Positions 9,195-19,289 are shown, numbered from the stretch's first letter. The stretch: DNA of 64,000 nucleotides from Sphingobium jiangsuense (GCF_014196495.1 NZ_JACIDT010000015.1:31065-95064), one strand, 5' to 3'. Notes: a model not told the origin generated them from the sequence alone. Program-made: numbers and translations.

Positions 9195-10435
9195 GCCGTT
9201 TCTATCTCCACCGCTTCTATTTCCACCGGCAGCGAGCCGAGCGCATGCAGCGTGTTGTTGAGCCTGCGCACCGGCGCGCCCGCAAGGCGGAAGCGGGCGA
9301 TACGGGGCATCAGCGCCTCCAGCATCACCTCCGCCTCCAGCCGGGCGACCATCTGGCCCAGACATTGATGGATGCCGAAGCCGAAGCCGACATGGCCGCT
9401 GGTCTGGCGATTGATGTCGAAGCGCTCCGGCTCCTCCCAGCGGCGCGGATCGCGGTTGGCGGCCGCGAGGAACAGCAGGATCTTGACCCCTTCCGGCAGG
9501 ACCGTGCCGCCCAGCTCGACCGGCGCGCCGGTGGTGCGGAAGAAGGTCTGCACCGTCGAATCCCAGCGCAGCGCCTCCTCGAACGCCTTGCGGTGCAGAG
9601 CGGGCGCCTCGCGCAGCAGCGTCCATTGATCGGGGTGAAGGGCGAAGGCGTGGATCATGTTGCCGATGCCATTGACGGTCGTGTCCACGCCCGCCGACAG
9701 CAGCGAGCGGACCAGCCGATGCGCCTCGTCCGCCGTGCACTGCCCGGCGTCGGCGGCGCGATAGACATCCATGCCCCAGCCCTCCTCGCGCAGATTTTCG
9801 CGGCGGCAGGCTTCGTTGACCCAGGCGATCGCCTCCTGCGCGCGGGCGTTGCTGTCCTCGAATATCGCATTGCGCGGGCCGAAGGCATTGAAGGTCGCCG
9901 CCGCATAGGCGAGCAGATGCTCGCCTGCATCGGGGCCGAGGCCCACCGCGTCGGGAAAGATGCGCAGCGGGAAGATTTCCGCCAGATCCGTGATCGCATC
10001 GAAGCGGCCGCGGGGCAGCAGTTCTTCGACCAGTTCCACCGCCTTTTCCCGCCACAGCGGCGCCAGCGCCTTCAGCCGGGGCAGCGAGACGATGCCGGCC
10101 ATGATCCTGCGCGTGCGGCTGTGCAGCGGCGGGTCCGCCTCCAGCAGCAGCGAGGGCGGGCGCCACGGCGTTTCGCGGGCGAAGTCGCTCAGCCCCACGC
10201 CGCGCCCGGATACGAAATTCTGCCAGTCGTTGAGTGCGGCCGAAACCTCGGCATAGCGGGCGGCGGCGTAGATGCCGTAGCGGTTCAGCCACACCACCGG
10301 CCCCGCGTCGCGCAGTTGGTCGTGCCAGCCATAGGGATCGCTCAGGAACGCCTCGTCGAAAGGATCGATGTCGAGCGTCGGAACGCCGTCGACCGGTCCG
10401 CTTGCCTGCGCCGTCGATAAATCTGCTGTCGCCAT
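9185..10435 (-). CDS. Cytochrome P450, CYP199-like (para-substituted benzoate oxidation)
   Basis: 416-residue class I bacterial P450. The haem-binding block 'GFGFGIHQCLGQ' places the thiolate Cys near residue 358. The I-helix has 'LLSAGVDTTVNGIG', and the EXXR helix is 'EEALRW'. Several segments match what I recall of Rhodopseudomonas CYP199A2 closely: 'RGVGLSDFARETPWRPPSL', 'LEADPPLHSRTRR', 'QTFFRTT', 'TSGHVGFGFG' and 'RLNNTLHALGSLPV'. CYP199A enzymes oxidise or O-demethylate para-substituted benzoates such as 4-methoxybenzoate. ATG 10435 has an AGGAGAGG site upstream. No ferredoxin or reductase gene is adjacent. It is divergent from a LysR regulator. Confidence 0.88.
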   Translation of the reverse strand: MATADLSTAQASGPVDGVPTLDIDPFDEAFLSDPYGWHDQLRDAGPVVWLNRYGIYAAARYAEVSAALNDWQNFVSGRGVGLSDFARETPWRPPSLLLEADPPLHSRTRRIMAGIVSLPRLKALAPLWREKAVELVEELLPRGRFDAITDLAEIFPLRIFPDAVGLGPDAGEHLLAYAAATFNAFGPRNAIFEDSNARAQEAIAWVNEACRRENLREEGWGMDVYRAADAGQCTADEAHRLVRSLLSAGVDTTVNGIGNMIHAFALHPDQWTLLREAPALHRKAFEEALRWDSTVQTFFRTTGAPVELGGTVLPEGVKILLFLAAANRDPRRWEEPERFDINRQTSGHVGFGFGIHQCLGQMVARLEAEVMLEALMPRIARFRLAGAPVRRLNNTLHALGSLPVEIEAVEIETAEG

Positions 10436-10539
10436 GTGCCGTCCTCTCCTGCCGGTTCTTCGGTGGAACCTTCGGAGCGGTTTTAGGGCGCGGCCCACAA
10501 TCCATCGACATAATAGTCTTGATAGTGTTTATTGGAAAA

Positions 10540-11502
10540 ATGGATTTTCGTCGGCTCGATCTCAACCTGCTGCTGATCTTCGACGCGATGATCGAGGAGC
10601 GCAGCACGGTGGCGGTGGCGCGGCGGCTGCGCATCAGCCAGCCTACGGTCAGCGTCTCCCTCGCCAAATTGCGGGACTTCTTCCGCGACGAGCTGTTCGT
10701 GCGCGGGCCGGGCGGGATGCAGCCGACCGCCTTCGCGCAGAGCGTGCAGGGGCCGATCCGGCGGATCGTCGACACGGTGCGGACCGAGCTGTTTCGCGAA
10801 GGCGCGTTCGATCCGGCGACGTCGGAGCGCTGCTTCACCTTCAGCACCTCCGACATCGGCGAGCTGGTCTTCCTGCCCGCGCTGCTGGAGGCGGTGAAGG
10901 CGGAGGCGCCCGGCGTCACCTTCCAGTGCCTGTCGATGCGCCCGGCGGAGTTGCAGGCGGCGATGGCGACGGGGACGGTCGATCTGGCGCTGGGCTATTT
11001 CCCCGACCTGACCGGCGGCGGCTTTTACGAGCAACGCCTGTTCGAGCATCCGTTCACCTGTCTGGTGCGCGCCGATCATCCGCTGATCGGCGACACCCTC
11101 TCGCTCGACCAGTTCCTCGCCGCCGATCATCTGGTGGTGGAGCAGGAGGGACGCAGCCAGGAGATATTCGAGCGCCGCATGGAGGAGCTGGGCCTGCGCC
11201 GCCATGTCGTGCTGCGTTCGCCCCATTTCATGAGCGTGCCGCTGCTGGTGGCGAACAGCGACATATTGACCACCGTGCCCTATGCGGTCGGCCGCATCTA
11301 TGCCGGATTGGCCCGGCTGCGCCTGCTGCCCCCGCCGATCGTCATTCCGTCGATCCGCCTCAAGCAGCTGTGGCATCGCCGGGTGCATGGCGATGCGGGC
11401 GTGGTCTGGCTGCGCCAGATGACCGCGCGGCTGTTCCTGAACCGCGACCCGACCTTCGTGACGCCGTCCGGGGTGTTCGACCATCTGGGGCTGGAACGAT
11501 AG
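10540..11502 (+). CDS. LysR-family transcriptional regulator (NodD-like)
   Basis: 320 residues. The N-terminal winged helix reads 'DFRRLDLNLLLIFDAMIEER' then 'ARRLRISQPTVSVSLAKLR', characteristic of the NodD/LinR-type branch of LysR. The remaining part is the substrate-binding domain. The ATG at 10540 matches the start of the family; the frame is open much further upstream but overlaps the P450 coding region. It is separated from the divergent P450 gene by 104 bp, so it probably controls that gene in response to an aromatic ligand. That regulatory link is inference. Confidence 0.9.
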   Translation: MDFRRLDLNLLLIFDAMIEERSTVAVARRLRISQPTVSVSLAKLRDFFRDELFVRGPGGMQPTAFAQSVQGPIRRIVDTVRTELFREGAFDPATSERCFTFSTSDIGELVFLPALLEAVKAEAPGVTFQCLSMRPAELQAAMATGTVDLALGYFPDLTGGGFYEQRLFEHPFTCLVRADHPLIGDTLSLDQFLAADHLVVEQEGRSQEIFERRMEELGLRRHVVLRSPHFMSVPLLVANSDILTTVPYAVGRIYAGLARLRLLPPPIVIPSIRLKQLWHRRVHGDAGVVWLRQMTARLFLNRDPTFVTPSGVFDHLGLER

Positions 11503-11513
11503 CGGGAAAGGGT

Positions 11514-12974
11514 TCAGCCCTTGCGCCAGCGCGTGCGCCAGCCCTTGAACAGGCCGCGCCTGCCGAGCGGCTCGAAGATGACGTCCGGGCCCTCGGGATC
11601 GAGAATTTCATTGTCGGCAAGCCATTCCTCGGCGGCGTTCAGTTCGGGCAGTTCATAGGGGATGAGCGTGCGCCTCCGGCCGCGCAGTTCCTCTATCGTG
11701 CGGATGAGGGAGCCGGTGCGCGCGAGGCGGCGCGCGACCTCCTCCGACTCGACCCCCAGATGCTCGGCGACGAGGCCGTCGCGGATCGCGGCGATGCGGT
11801 CGGCCGCCGTCGCGTCGTCTCCGGCGGCGAGGAGGATGTCGCATTCGGTGTCGAGCCGCATCGAACGGTTGTTGAAGTTGGAGGAGCCGACGCGCAGATA
11901 TGCATCGTCCACGATCATGATCTTCGCGTGCACATAGATCGGCGTGCCCTGCGCCGTCACGGGATGATAGAGGCGCAGCCGCCCGTGCCGGTCGATCCGC
12001 CGCAGCGCCTCGACCAGCCGCGCCCGCGCCGTATCCATCGCGACCGGCTCCAGCCAGCCCTCGGCGCCCTGCGGGTTGATGATGACGATTTCCGGGCCGT
12101 CCTCTTCATCCAGCCGCTGTGCGATCGCCCGCGCGATCTTGCGGGAGGCGAAATATTGGCTCTCGGCATAGATCAGCCGTTTCGCTCCGCCGATCAGGTC
12201 GAGGTACATCTGCTCTATCTCGTGGACCGGCAGGGCGACGCCGATTTCGGGCCGGGTGCGGGCGATGGCCAGCGTCGCGCCCTTGAAATCCGGCTCCAGC
12301 CCCGCGGGCCAGCAGTCGCGCCCGTCCTTCACCGGCTCCAGCTTCTCCCCGGTGGCGGCGAGCCAGCGGTCGCGGCACAGGTCGCCGAGCGCATGGGCGG
12401 CCGGGCCGTCCAGCGCGCTGGTCGCGTCATGCCATGGGTCGTAGTTCTTGCCGTCCGGGTTGACGCGATCCGGGTCGCCATCCTCATGCGCCCGCCGGTC
12501 CCAGCGGCTCGCCGTCATGTCGATGCCGCCGCAAAAGGCGAGGCAATCGTCGATGACGACGATTTTCTGGTGATGCGACCCGGCAAGCGGATGGGCGCCG
12601 TCGAGCTTCAGCGTGATGCGCGGATGCAGCTTCCAGCGGATGATCGTCGCCAGCGTCCGCGCGCTGAACAGCGCCTTGAGCGCGCCGGTATCCCAGCGCA
12701 GCAGCCGGATCTCCAGCTCCGGCGAGCGGCGGGCCAGCCAGAGGATGAAATCGCCCAGCTTCTCCGGCCCCTCGTCGTCCGGCTCACCGAGGCGGATGCC
12801 GGCGTCGAAATCCCAGCCGACGAGGAAGATGCTCTTGCGCGCGCCCAGCATCGCCTTGCGCGCGGCGACGAAATAATCCGCCGCATCGACGATGAAGGCG
12901 AAGCGGTCCGCCTGCTCGATCCGCCAGCAATTGTCGCCCGGCCTCACCATGTCCGCCTGCCCGGTCTTGCGCAT
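11514..12974 (-). CDS. Phospholipase D/cardiolipin synthase-type phosphatidyltransferase
   Basis: 486 residues with two HKD motifs: 'HHQKIVVIDDCLAFCGGIDM' (about 150-170) and 'HAKIMIVDDAYLRVGSSNFN' (about 350-375), the paired catalytic His/Lys/Asp sites of the PLD superfamily. The family includes cardiolipin synthases and phospholipases D; the enzyme has no N-terminal membrane hairpin, so a soluble or peripheral phospholipase-type member is plausible. GTG at 13001 and ATG at 12950 are alternative starts. It converges on the LysR gene. Confidence 0.85.
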   Translation of the reverse strand: MRKTGQADMVRPGDNCWRIEQADRFAFIVDAADYFVAARKAMLGARKSIFLVGWDFDAGIRLGEPDDEGPEKLGDFILWLARRSPELEIRLLRWDTGALKALFSARTLATIIRWKLHPRITLKLDGAHPLAGSHHQKIVVIDDCLAFCGGIDMTASRWDRRAHEDGDPDRVNPDGKNYDPWHDATSALDGPAAHALGDLCRDRWLAATGEKLEPVKDGRDCWPAGLEPDFKGATLAIARTRPEIGVALPVHEIEQMYLDLIGGAKRLIYAESQYFASRKIARAIAQRLDEEDGPEIVIINPQGAEGWLEPVAMDTARARLVEALRRIDRHGRLRLYHPVTAQGTPIYVHAKIMIVDDAYLRVGSSNFNNRSMRLDTECDILLAAGDDATAADRIAAIRDGLVAEHLGVESEEVARRLARTGSLIRTIEELRGRRRTLIPYELPELNAAEEWLADNEILDPEGPDVIFEPLGRRGLFKGWRTRWRKG

Positions 12975-13087
12975 GAGAACCCCGCTGCTGAAGCCTGCCA
13001 CGGGCAGAGCCTAATGCGGGACGATGCGAAAGCCCATGGGCTAAATGGAGGGATGGTGTGGTTAGCTGCCTCTCTGCCCTTACCGTC

Positions 13088-13157
13088 ACCCCAGCGCAGG
13101 CTGGGGTCGTAAGCCACGTCGCGCGCCACCTCCGGAGATGCCAGCCTGCGCTGGCAT
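13088..13157. repeat. Pair of REP-like palindromes in opposite orientation
   Basis: ACCCCAGC-GCAG-GCTGGGGT (13088-13107) is followed after 30 bp by ATGCCAGC-CTGC-GCTGGCAT (13138-13157). The loops are reverse complements, so the two units face each other, as in BIME-type intergenic repeats. A third copy lies at 19270-19289. They sit in the gap between the PLD gene and katE. Confidence 0.65.
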
Positions 13158-13259
13158 GACGCGTCGGGAAGGGCAGGGATTGGCCGAAAGCAGTCGTCCC
13201 CGGCCATCGAAAACGGGCAGGGGACGAAGGGCGGAGGTCTGCCCCTCCACCCCCACCCT

Positions 13260-15419
13260 TCAGGCGAGATCGCGCACCTTAGGCTCGCGCGCCCAGTGCC
13301 GTCGCGTTCCCACGCTGGCGAATTCCTCTATCGGGACCACGCCTTCGTCCGGTTCGACATGCGCCTTGTCGAGCAGGATCTTCGTCCCCTCGCAATGGGC
13401 GATGGTCTTGCAATGGGCATAGGCGTCCATGAACCATTGCACCGCCGCGCCGTCCTTCGCCAGCTTTTCGGCCTGATCGGGCATCAATATGGAGGCGACG
13501 GCATCGAACAGCACCGATGGCGACCCGGCGAGCTGCCCGTCGGCCTTCAGCGTGCCGCCCTTCACCTTGATGCCACCGACCTTGGGCGCGACGAGGAACG
13601 GGGTGCCGCCCGCTTTCTCTATCTCGCCCTTCAGCCGGTCGATCGCCGCCTTGTCCGATCCTTCGGCGAACAATATGCCGACCTTGCGGCCGGTCATGAT
13701 CGGCTTGACGTTCTTCTGGATCGACAGCGCGTCGGAGGGCTTCATGTCGATCGGTTCCTTCGCCGCCGGGGCCTTTTCCGGCAGGTCGAGGGCGAGGCCA
13801 TCGGCCACGCGCGTCGCCAGATCCTCGTCGATATTGCGCAGGCGGGAAACGACGCGCGCGCGGACATGCTCCAGCTCGACCTTGGACAGTTCGAAGACGA
13901 GGGCGGAGGCGATATGCGCCTGCTCGCTTTCGGTCTGGGATCGATAGAAGAGCCGGGCCTGGCTGTAATGATCGGCGAACAGCTCGGCCCGGACGCGCAG
14001 CTTTTGCGAGGGGTCGTTGCGCTCGTCATTGGCGGTGAACGAGGTGAAGCCGGTTTCCGGGCAGGCGCGTGGCCCGGCCTCCTCGCCCGCCTCGGCAAGG
14101 CTGTTCGGCTCGTAATTGGCGCGGCCGGTGGGCACCAGCGTCTGCATCATCCCGTCGCGCTGGAAATTGTGGAACGGGCATTTGGGCGCGTTGATCGGGA
14201 TCTGGTGGAAATTGGTCGTTCCCAGCCGCGATTTTTGCGTGTCGAGATAGGAGAAGAGCCGCCCCTGCAGCAGCGGATCGTTGGTGAAGTCGATGCCGGG
14301 AATGACGTTGCTGGGCAGGAAGGCCACCTGCTCCGTTTCCGCGAAGAAATTGTCGACATTGCGGTTGAGCGTCATGCGGCCGATGATCTGCACCGGTATG
14401 TCGTCCTCCGGCACTATCTTGGTCGCGTCGAGCACGTCATAGGGCTGTTGCGCCGCCCATTGCTCGTCGAATATCTGCACGCCCAGATCCCATTGCGGGT
14501 AATTGCCCGCCGCGATCGCCTCGAACAGGTCGCGGCGGAGGAAGTCGGGGTCGGCCCCGGCGATCTTCACCGCCTCGTCCCAACTGGTCGATTCGAGGCC
14601 GAGCACGGGTTTCCAGTGGAACTTGACGAACCGGCCTTCGCCCTTCGCGTTGACGAAGCGGAAGCTGTGGACGCCGAACCCCTCCATCATCCGGAAGGAG
14701 CGGGGGATCGTCCGATCCGACATCGCCCACATGATCATGTGCATCGATTCGGGCATCAGGCCGATGAAGTCCCAGAAGGTGGTATGGGCGGTCGCCGCCT
14801 GCGGATAGCCGCGATCGGCCTCCATCTTCACCGCATGGACCAGATCGGGGAATTTGATCGCGTCCTGAATGAAGAAGACCGGGATGTTGTTGCCGACCAG
14901 ATCCCAGTTGCCGCTGTCGGTGTAGAGCTTCACCGCGAAGCCGCGCACGTCGCGCGGCGTGTCGATCGATCCCGCGCCGCCCGCCACGGTGGAAAAGCGC
15001 ACGAAGACGGGGCAGCTGTTTCCTTCCTTCCGGAAGATCGACGCCTTGGTCAGTTCCGGTATCGCCTTGGTGCACTGGAAAACGCCGTGCGCGCCCGATC
15101 CGCGCGCATGGACGATGCGCTCGGGAATGCGTTCATGGTCGAAGTGGAAGATTTTCTCGCGCAGGAAAAAATCCTCCAGCAGCGTCGGCCCGCGCTCTCC
15201 GGCGCGCAGGCTGTTCTGGTTGTCGGCAAGGCGGTGGCCGAAATTGTCGGTCAGATGGGCAGCGCCGTCGCCATGGTCGGCGCCCTTGGCGATATCCTGA
15301 TGGGTTTCGCCCGCATTGCCGATATTGTCCTCGAAAGGAGGCTGCCCCTGTCCGGGCGTGACGCTCCGCAGCGCATTGTCGAGGCTCGGCGAATCATGGC
15401 TGGAATCCGGTTTTGGCAC
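13260..15419 (-). CDS. katE: Large-subunit monofunctional catalase (HPII type)
   Basis: Converts hydrogen peroxide to water and oxygen using haem. 719 residues, the length of clade 2 catalases, with the catalytic His near residue 104 in '[12 protein letters not shown]' and the haem-pocket block '[20 protein letters not shown]'. The Arg-x-x-x-Tyr proximal haem ligand region is in '[12 protein letters not shown]'. The last about 150 residues form the extra DJ-1/PfpI-like flavodoxin-fold domain ('[19 protein letters not shown]'). Translation appears to start at GTG 15419, preceded by a strong GAGAGGAG site. Confidence 0.95.
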   Translation of the reverse strand: MPKPDSSHDSPSLDNALRSVTPGQGQPPFEDNIGNAGETHQDIAKGADHGDGAAHLTDNFGHRLADNQNSLRAGERGPTLLEDFFLREKIFHFDHERIPERIVHARGSGAHGVFQCTKAIPELTKASIFRKEGNSCPVFVRFSTVAGGAGSIDTPRDVRGFAVKLYTDSGNWDLVGNNIPVFFIQDAIKFPDLVHAVKMEADRGYPQAATAHTTFWDFIGLMPESMHMIMWAMSDRTIPRSFRMMEGFGVHSFRFVNAKGEGRFVKFHWKPVLGLESTSWDEAVKIAGADPDFLRRDLFEAIAAGNYPQWDLGVQIFDEQWAAQQPYDVLDATKIVPEDDIPVQIIGRMTLNRNVDNFFAETEQVAFLPSNVIPGIDFTNDPLLQGRLFSYLDTQKSRLGTTNFHQIPINAPKCPFHNFQRDGMMQTLVPTGRANYEPNSLAEAGEEAGPRACPETGFTSFTANDERNDPSQKLRVRAELFADHYSQARLFYRSQTESEQAHIASALVFELSKVELEHVRARVVSRLRNIDEDLATRVADGLALDLPEKAPAAKEPIDMKPSDALSIQKNVKPIMTGRKVGILFAEGSDKAAIDRLKGEIEKAGGTPFLVAPKVGGIKVKGGTLKADGQLAGSPSVLFDAVASILMPDQAEKLAKDGAAVQWFMDAYAHCKTIAHCEGTKILLDKAHVEPDEGVVPIEEFASVGTRRHWAREPKVRDLA

Positions 15420-15789
15420 CCTGCTTCTCCTCTCTTTTCTGTGGTGAAGCGCGGGACGCCGGGCATCGGTCAGTGCAGTGTCTGCCTCGATCCGGTAACG
15501 AATGGCGCCCGTCGCTTATGCGGGGAACTACTCGCGAACCGGCGGGAGGTTCCGCGCCCAGGGGGTTCCGTTCGCCGGTGAGACGCGGGGATTTCGGTGG
15601 AGTGCGCGCCCGGCCCGTATTTGGGATGGCGCAAAGCCGCGGAAAGCGCTAAGGGCGGCGCAACCGGTCATCATCCGCAGCCATATCCGCAAGCGATATG
15701 CCATGCGCGCCGGGTCTGCATTTCTCCGTCGAGCCGGCAGACGCCCAACAACCCTTCTGGTCCGCCAGCATAGCTGAAAAACGAGCACG
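15420..15789. other. 370-bp divergent intergenic region katE / DEAD-box helicase
   Basis: No convincing gene is seen on either strand; the short open frames here have no recognisable protein sequence. The region must hold both divergent promoters. An inverted repeat with GGAAC and GTTCC arms lies near 15526-15555, but the spacing does not fit the EcfG stress promoter. Confidence 0.5.
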
Positions 15790-17565
15790 ATGCCCTTTTC
15801 CCAACTTCCTTCCCTGATTTCCGAAGCGCTGAGCGAGCGCGGCTATGCCGAGCCGACCGCCGTGCAGGCCGCCGTGCTGGAGCCGGAGGCCCGTGACCGC
15901 GACCTCATCGTTTCCGCGCAGACCGGCTCGGGCAAGACCGTCGCTTTCGGCGTGACCATGGCCGGGCATCTGCTGCCCGAAGGGGGCGTCTTCGCCCCGC
16001 CCGGCGCGCCGCTGGCGCTCATCATCGCGCCGACGCGCGAACTGGCGCTTCAGGTCAGCCAGGAACTGATCTGGCTCTACGGCAAGGCGCGGGCGCGGAT
16101 CGTCACCTGCGTCGGCGGCATGGATCCGGTGAAGGAACGGCGCGCGCTCGAGCAGGGCGCCCATATCGTCGTCGGCACGCCGGGACGGCTGCGCGATCAT
16201 CTGGAACGCGGCAAGCTCGACCTCTCCGCCATCGCCTTCGTCGTGCTGGACGAGGCCGACGAGATGCTGGACATGGGCTTTCGCGAGGATCTGGAGGAAA
16301 TTCTGGACGCGACGCCCGACACGCGGCGCACCTTGCTGTTCTCGGCCACCATGCCCAAGCCCATCGTCGCGCTCGCCCGCCGCTATCAGCGGGACGCGCT
16401 GCGCATCTCGACCATCGACGACCGGCGCGGCCATGGCGACATCAGCTATCAGATCGTCACCGTGTCGCCCGCCGATATCGAGCATGCGGTGATCAACCTG
16501 CTGCGCTTCCACGAGGCGGAGACGGCGATGCTGTTCTGCGCGACGCGCGACAATGTGCGCCATCTGCACGCAACGCTGGTGGAGCGCGGCTTCGCGGCCG
16601 TCGCGCTGTCGGGTGAGCATAGCCAGAATGAGCGCAACCACGCATTGCAGGCGCTGCGCGACGGCCGGGCGCGCGTCTGCGTCGCGACCGACGTGGCCGC
16701 GCGCGGCATCGACGTGGCGACGCTCAGCCTCGTCATCCATGTCGAGGTGCCGCGCGATGCCGAGGTGTTGCAGCATCGCTCCGGCCGTACGGGCCGTGCG
16801 GGGCGCAAGGGGACGGCGGTGCTGGTCGTGCCCTATCCGCGACGCAGGCGGGTCGAATCGATGCTGCGCGGCGCGCGCATCGCCGCCGAATGGACCGAAG
16901 TGCCGAGTGCCGAACTGATCCGCGAGCGGGACCGCGAACGCCTGCTCGCCACGCTGCTCGAACCGATCGAAGGCAGCGAGGAAGAAAGGCTGATGGCCGA
17001 GCGCATCCTTGCGGGCAAGGATCCGATGGAGGTGGCGATGGCGCTGGTGCGCGCCCATCGCAAGGCGATGCCGGAGCCGGAGGAACTGATCGACCTTTCC
17101 GGCCGGGGCGGGGAGGGCGATCGCGCCCGCCCGCCGCACCGGGACGGTTTCGAGGACAGCGTCTGGTACCGCATGGATATCGGCCGCCGCCAGAATGCCG
17201 ACCCGCGCTGGATATTGCCGGTGCTCTGCCGTCGCGGCCATATCACCCGCAACGAGATCGGCGCGATTCGCATCGCGGCGAACGAAACCTTCTTCCAGGT
17301 GCCCAGAGCCGTGGAGGCGAAATTCCGCGCCGCATTGAAGCGCACCGCGCGGGACGGAGCCGAGGATGAAAGCGGCATCCTGATCGAGCCGTCGCCCGAA
17401 ACGCCGCGCGACGCGGCGCGGACCAATGGGCGCAAGCAGCGGGGCGGCCCCAATGCAGGCCCGCGCGGCTTCGACGGACCGCCGCGCCGCAACGGCAAGG
17501 CGCCCTTCCGCGAGACGGCGCGGCCCGGCCGTCCCCGGCAGGACAAGGCCGCGCGCGGACGATGA
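15790..17565 (+). CDS. DEAD-box ATP-dependent RNA helicase with DbpA-type RNA-binding domain
   Basis: 591-residue RNA helicase. Motifs in order: Q motif region 'GYAEPTAVQAAVL', motif I 'AQTGSGKT', Ia 'PTRELALQ', Ib 'TPGRLRDHL', II 'DEADEMLDMGF', III 'SAT', V 'ATDVAARGIDVA' and VI 'HRSGRTGRAGRKG'. After the helicase core the sequence 'RNEIGAIRIAANETFFQVPR' matches the DbpA C-terminal RNA-binding domain, which in E. coli targets 23S rRNA. A basic Arg/Gly/Pro-rich tail ends the protein. The last 4 bp overlap the next gene. Likely role is ribosome assembly or RNA turnover. Confidence 0.93.
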   Translation: MPFSQLPSLISEALSERGYAEPTAVQAAVLEPEARDRDLIVSAQTGSGKTVAFGVTMAGHLLPEGGVFAPPGAPLALIIAPTRELALQVSQELIWLYGKARARIVTCVGGMDPVKERRALEQGAHIVVGTPGRLRDHLERGKLDLSAIAFVVLDEADEMLDMGFREDLEEILDATPDTRRTLLFSATMPKPIVALARRYQRDALRISTIDDRRGHGDISYQIVTVSPADIEHAVINLLRFHEAETAMLFCATRDNVRHLHATLVERGFAAVALSGEHSQNERNHALQALRDGRARVCVATDVAARGIDVATLSLVIHVEVPRDAEVLQHRSGRTGRAGRKGTAVLVVPYPRRRRVESMLRGARIAAEWTEVPSAELIRERDRERLLATLLEPIEGSEEERLMAERILAGKDPMEVAMALVRAHRKAMPEPEELIDLSGRGGEGDRARPPHRDGFEDSVWYRMDIGRRQNADPRWILPVLCRRGHITRNEIGAIRIAANETFFQVPRAVEAKFRAALKRTARDGAEDESGILIEPSPETPRDAARTNGRKQRGGPNAGPRGFDGPPRRNGKAPFRETARPGRPRQDKAARGR

Positions 17566-18032
17566 CTTCCCCCATCCGTATCCTGGTCGATGCGGACGCC
17601 TGCCCGGTGAAGGAGGAAATCTACAAGGTCGCGTTCCGGCATCAGGTCGCCGTCGTCATCGTCAGTAACAGGCCGTTGCGCGTGCCCGACCATCCGCTGA
17701 TCGAGCGGGTGGTCGTGGGTGACGCCTTCGATGCCGCGGACGACTGGATCGTCGCCCATTGCCCGGTTCCCGGCATCGTCGTCACCGCCGACATCTTGCT
17801 GGCCGACCGGTGCCTGAAGGGCGGCGCGGCGGTGCTGGCGCCCAATGGCAGGCCGTTCACGGAAAATTCGATCGGCGGCGCGGTGGCGATGCGCGCGATC
17901 ATGGCCGATCTTCGCGCCGGGGCGGGCAGTGAGACGGCGGGCGGGCCGCCGCCCTTTTCGAAGACGGACCGCTCGCGCTTCCTCTCCGCGCTGGACGAGC
18001 AACTGGTGCGGCTCGCCCGCGCCGCGCGCTGA
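17562..18032 (+). CDS. YaiI/YqxD family protein (DUF188, PIN-like fold)
   Basis: 156 residues. The family hallmark 'ILVDADACPVKEEIYKVAFR' is at the N-terminus and 'GIVVTADILLADRCLKGGAAVLAPNGRPFT' is in the centre (positions 66-105). These proteins are conserved in bacteria and have a PIN-like nuclease fold, but no function is established. Its ATG overlaps the helicase stop by 4 bp (ATGA), suggesting translational coupling. Confidence 0.9.
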   Translation: MTSPIRILVDADACPVKEEIYKVAFRHQVAVVIVSNRPLRVPDHPLIERVVVGDAFDAADDWIVAHCPVPGIVVTADILLADRCLKGGAAVLAPNGRPFTENSIGGAVAMRAIMADLRAGAGSETAGGPPPFSKTDRSRFLSALDEQLVRLARAAR

Positions 18033-18051
18033 ACGGGAAGGGGAAGGCGGC

Positions 18052-19233
18052 ATGAGCGGCGGGAAGGGCTATGACGTCATCATCATGGGAGCGGGCGCGG
18101 CCGGGCTGATGTGCGCGGCGGCCGCCGGGCAGCGCGGACGGCGCGTGCTGGTGATCGACCATGCACCCGAACCGGGGAAGAAGATCCTCATTTCCGGCGG
18201 CGGACGCTGCAACTTCACCAATATCGACAGCGCGCCCGACCGCTATCTTTCGGAAAACCCCCATTTCGCGCGCTCGGCGCTCAGCCGCTATACGCCGCAG
18301 GATTTTCTCGAACTGGTCGAGCGCCACGGCATCGCCTGGCATGAAAAGACGCTGGGCCAGCTGTTCTGCGACGGCTCCGCGCGGCAGATCGTCGCCATGC
18401 TGCTGGATGAATGCGCGCGCGGCGGGGCGGAGGTCGCCTGCGGCGTCACCATCGGCGCGATCGATCATGCCGACGGGCTGTTCCGCCTCGCCACGAGCCG
18501 GGGCGAGGCCGCCGCGCCTGCGCTGGTCATCGCGACCGGCGGCCCTTCCATTCCCAAAATGGGCGCGACCGGCTTCGCCTATGAGGTCGCGCGCCGCTTC
18601 GGCCTCAAGGTGGTGCAGCCGCGCCCGGCGCTGGTGCCGCTGACGCTGAGCGCGGAGGAGGCATTGTTCCGCGACCTTTCCGGTGTCTCCACACCGGTCG
18701 TTGCGCGCTGCGGCAAGGCGGCGTTCCGCGAGGCGGCGCTGTTCACCCATCGCGGCCTGTCCGGCCCCGCTGTCCTGCAAATCTCCTCCTATTGGCGGCA
18801 TGGCGAGGCGATCGGCATCGATTTCCTGCCGGACCGCAAGGGCGACTGGCTGCTCGCCGCCAAGCGGGAGCGGCCGAAGGCGGGCCTGCGCGCGATACTG
18901 GACGAGGCGCTGCCGCACCGGCTGGCGGTGGCTCTGGGCGAGCGGCTGGGCATTGCGGGTGATCTCGGCACCATCGCCGACCGGGTGCTGGCGCAGGCGC
19001 AGGCGCGGCTGGCCGACTGGCAACTGGTGCCGAGCGGCAGCGAGGGCTTCGCCAAGGCCGAGGTGACGGCGGGCGGCATCAGCACCGCCGGGCTCTCCTC
19101 CCGCACGATGGAGGCGAAGGCGGTGCCGGGCCTCTACGCGATCGGCGAGGCGGTGGACGTGACCGGCTGGCTGGGCGGCTATAATTTCCAGTGGGCCTGG
19201 GCGAGCGCCAGCGCCGCCGGGCAGGCGGTGTGA
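18052..19233 (+). CDS. NAD(P)/FAD-dependent oxidoreductase, HI0933/YhiN family
   Basis: 393-residue flavoprotein. The N-terminal Rossmann fingerprint is 'DVIIMGAGAAGLMCAAAAGQ', followed by the family-specific 'PGKKILISGGGRCNFTN'. A second dinucleotide motif 'VIATGGPSIPKMGATGFAYE' is near residue 165, and the C-terminal FAD block reads 'GLYAIGEAVDVTGWLGGYNF'. The substrate of this family is not established. ATG 18052 follows GGGAAGG and lies 19 bp after the DUF188 stop, so the three genes from 15790 form one operon. Confidence 0.9.
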   Translation: MSGGKGYDVIIMGAGAAGLMCAAAAGQRGRRVLVIDHAPEPGKKILISGGGRCNFTNIDSAPDRYLSENPHFARSALSRYTPQDFLELVERHGIAWHEKTLGQLFCDGSARQIVAMLLDECARGGAEVACGVTIGAIDHADGLFRLATSRGEAAAPALVIATGGPSIPKMGATGFAYEVARRFGLKVVQPRPALVPLTLSAEEALFRDLSGVSTPVVARCGKAAFREAALFTHRGLSGPAVLQISSYWRHGEAIGIDFLPDRKGDWLLAAKRERPKAGLRAILDEALPHRLAVALGERLGIAGDLGTIADRVLAQAQARLADWQLVPSGSEGFAKAEVTAGGISTAGLSSRTMEAKAVPGLYAIGEAVDVTGWLGGYNFQWAWASASAAGQAV

Positions 19234-19269
19234 GGATATTGCCGGAAGCGGCGAGCGACACGGCCTGCG

Positions 19270-19289
19270 ACCCCAGCCTGCGCTGGGGT
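19270..19289. repeat. REP-like palindrome, single copy
   Basis: ACCCCAGC-CTGC-GCTGGGGT, the same unit as at 13088-13107 with loop orientation reversed. It directly abuts the T-tract end of the terminator on the minus strand. Confidence 0.6.

Noticed and set aside
15526..15555. EcfG-type stress promoter before katE
   Set aside because: GGAAC and GTT elements are present but the spacing is about 20 bp, not the usual 16-17 bp.
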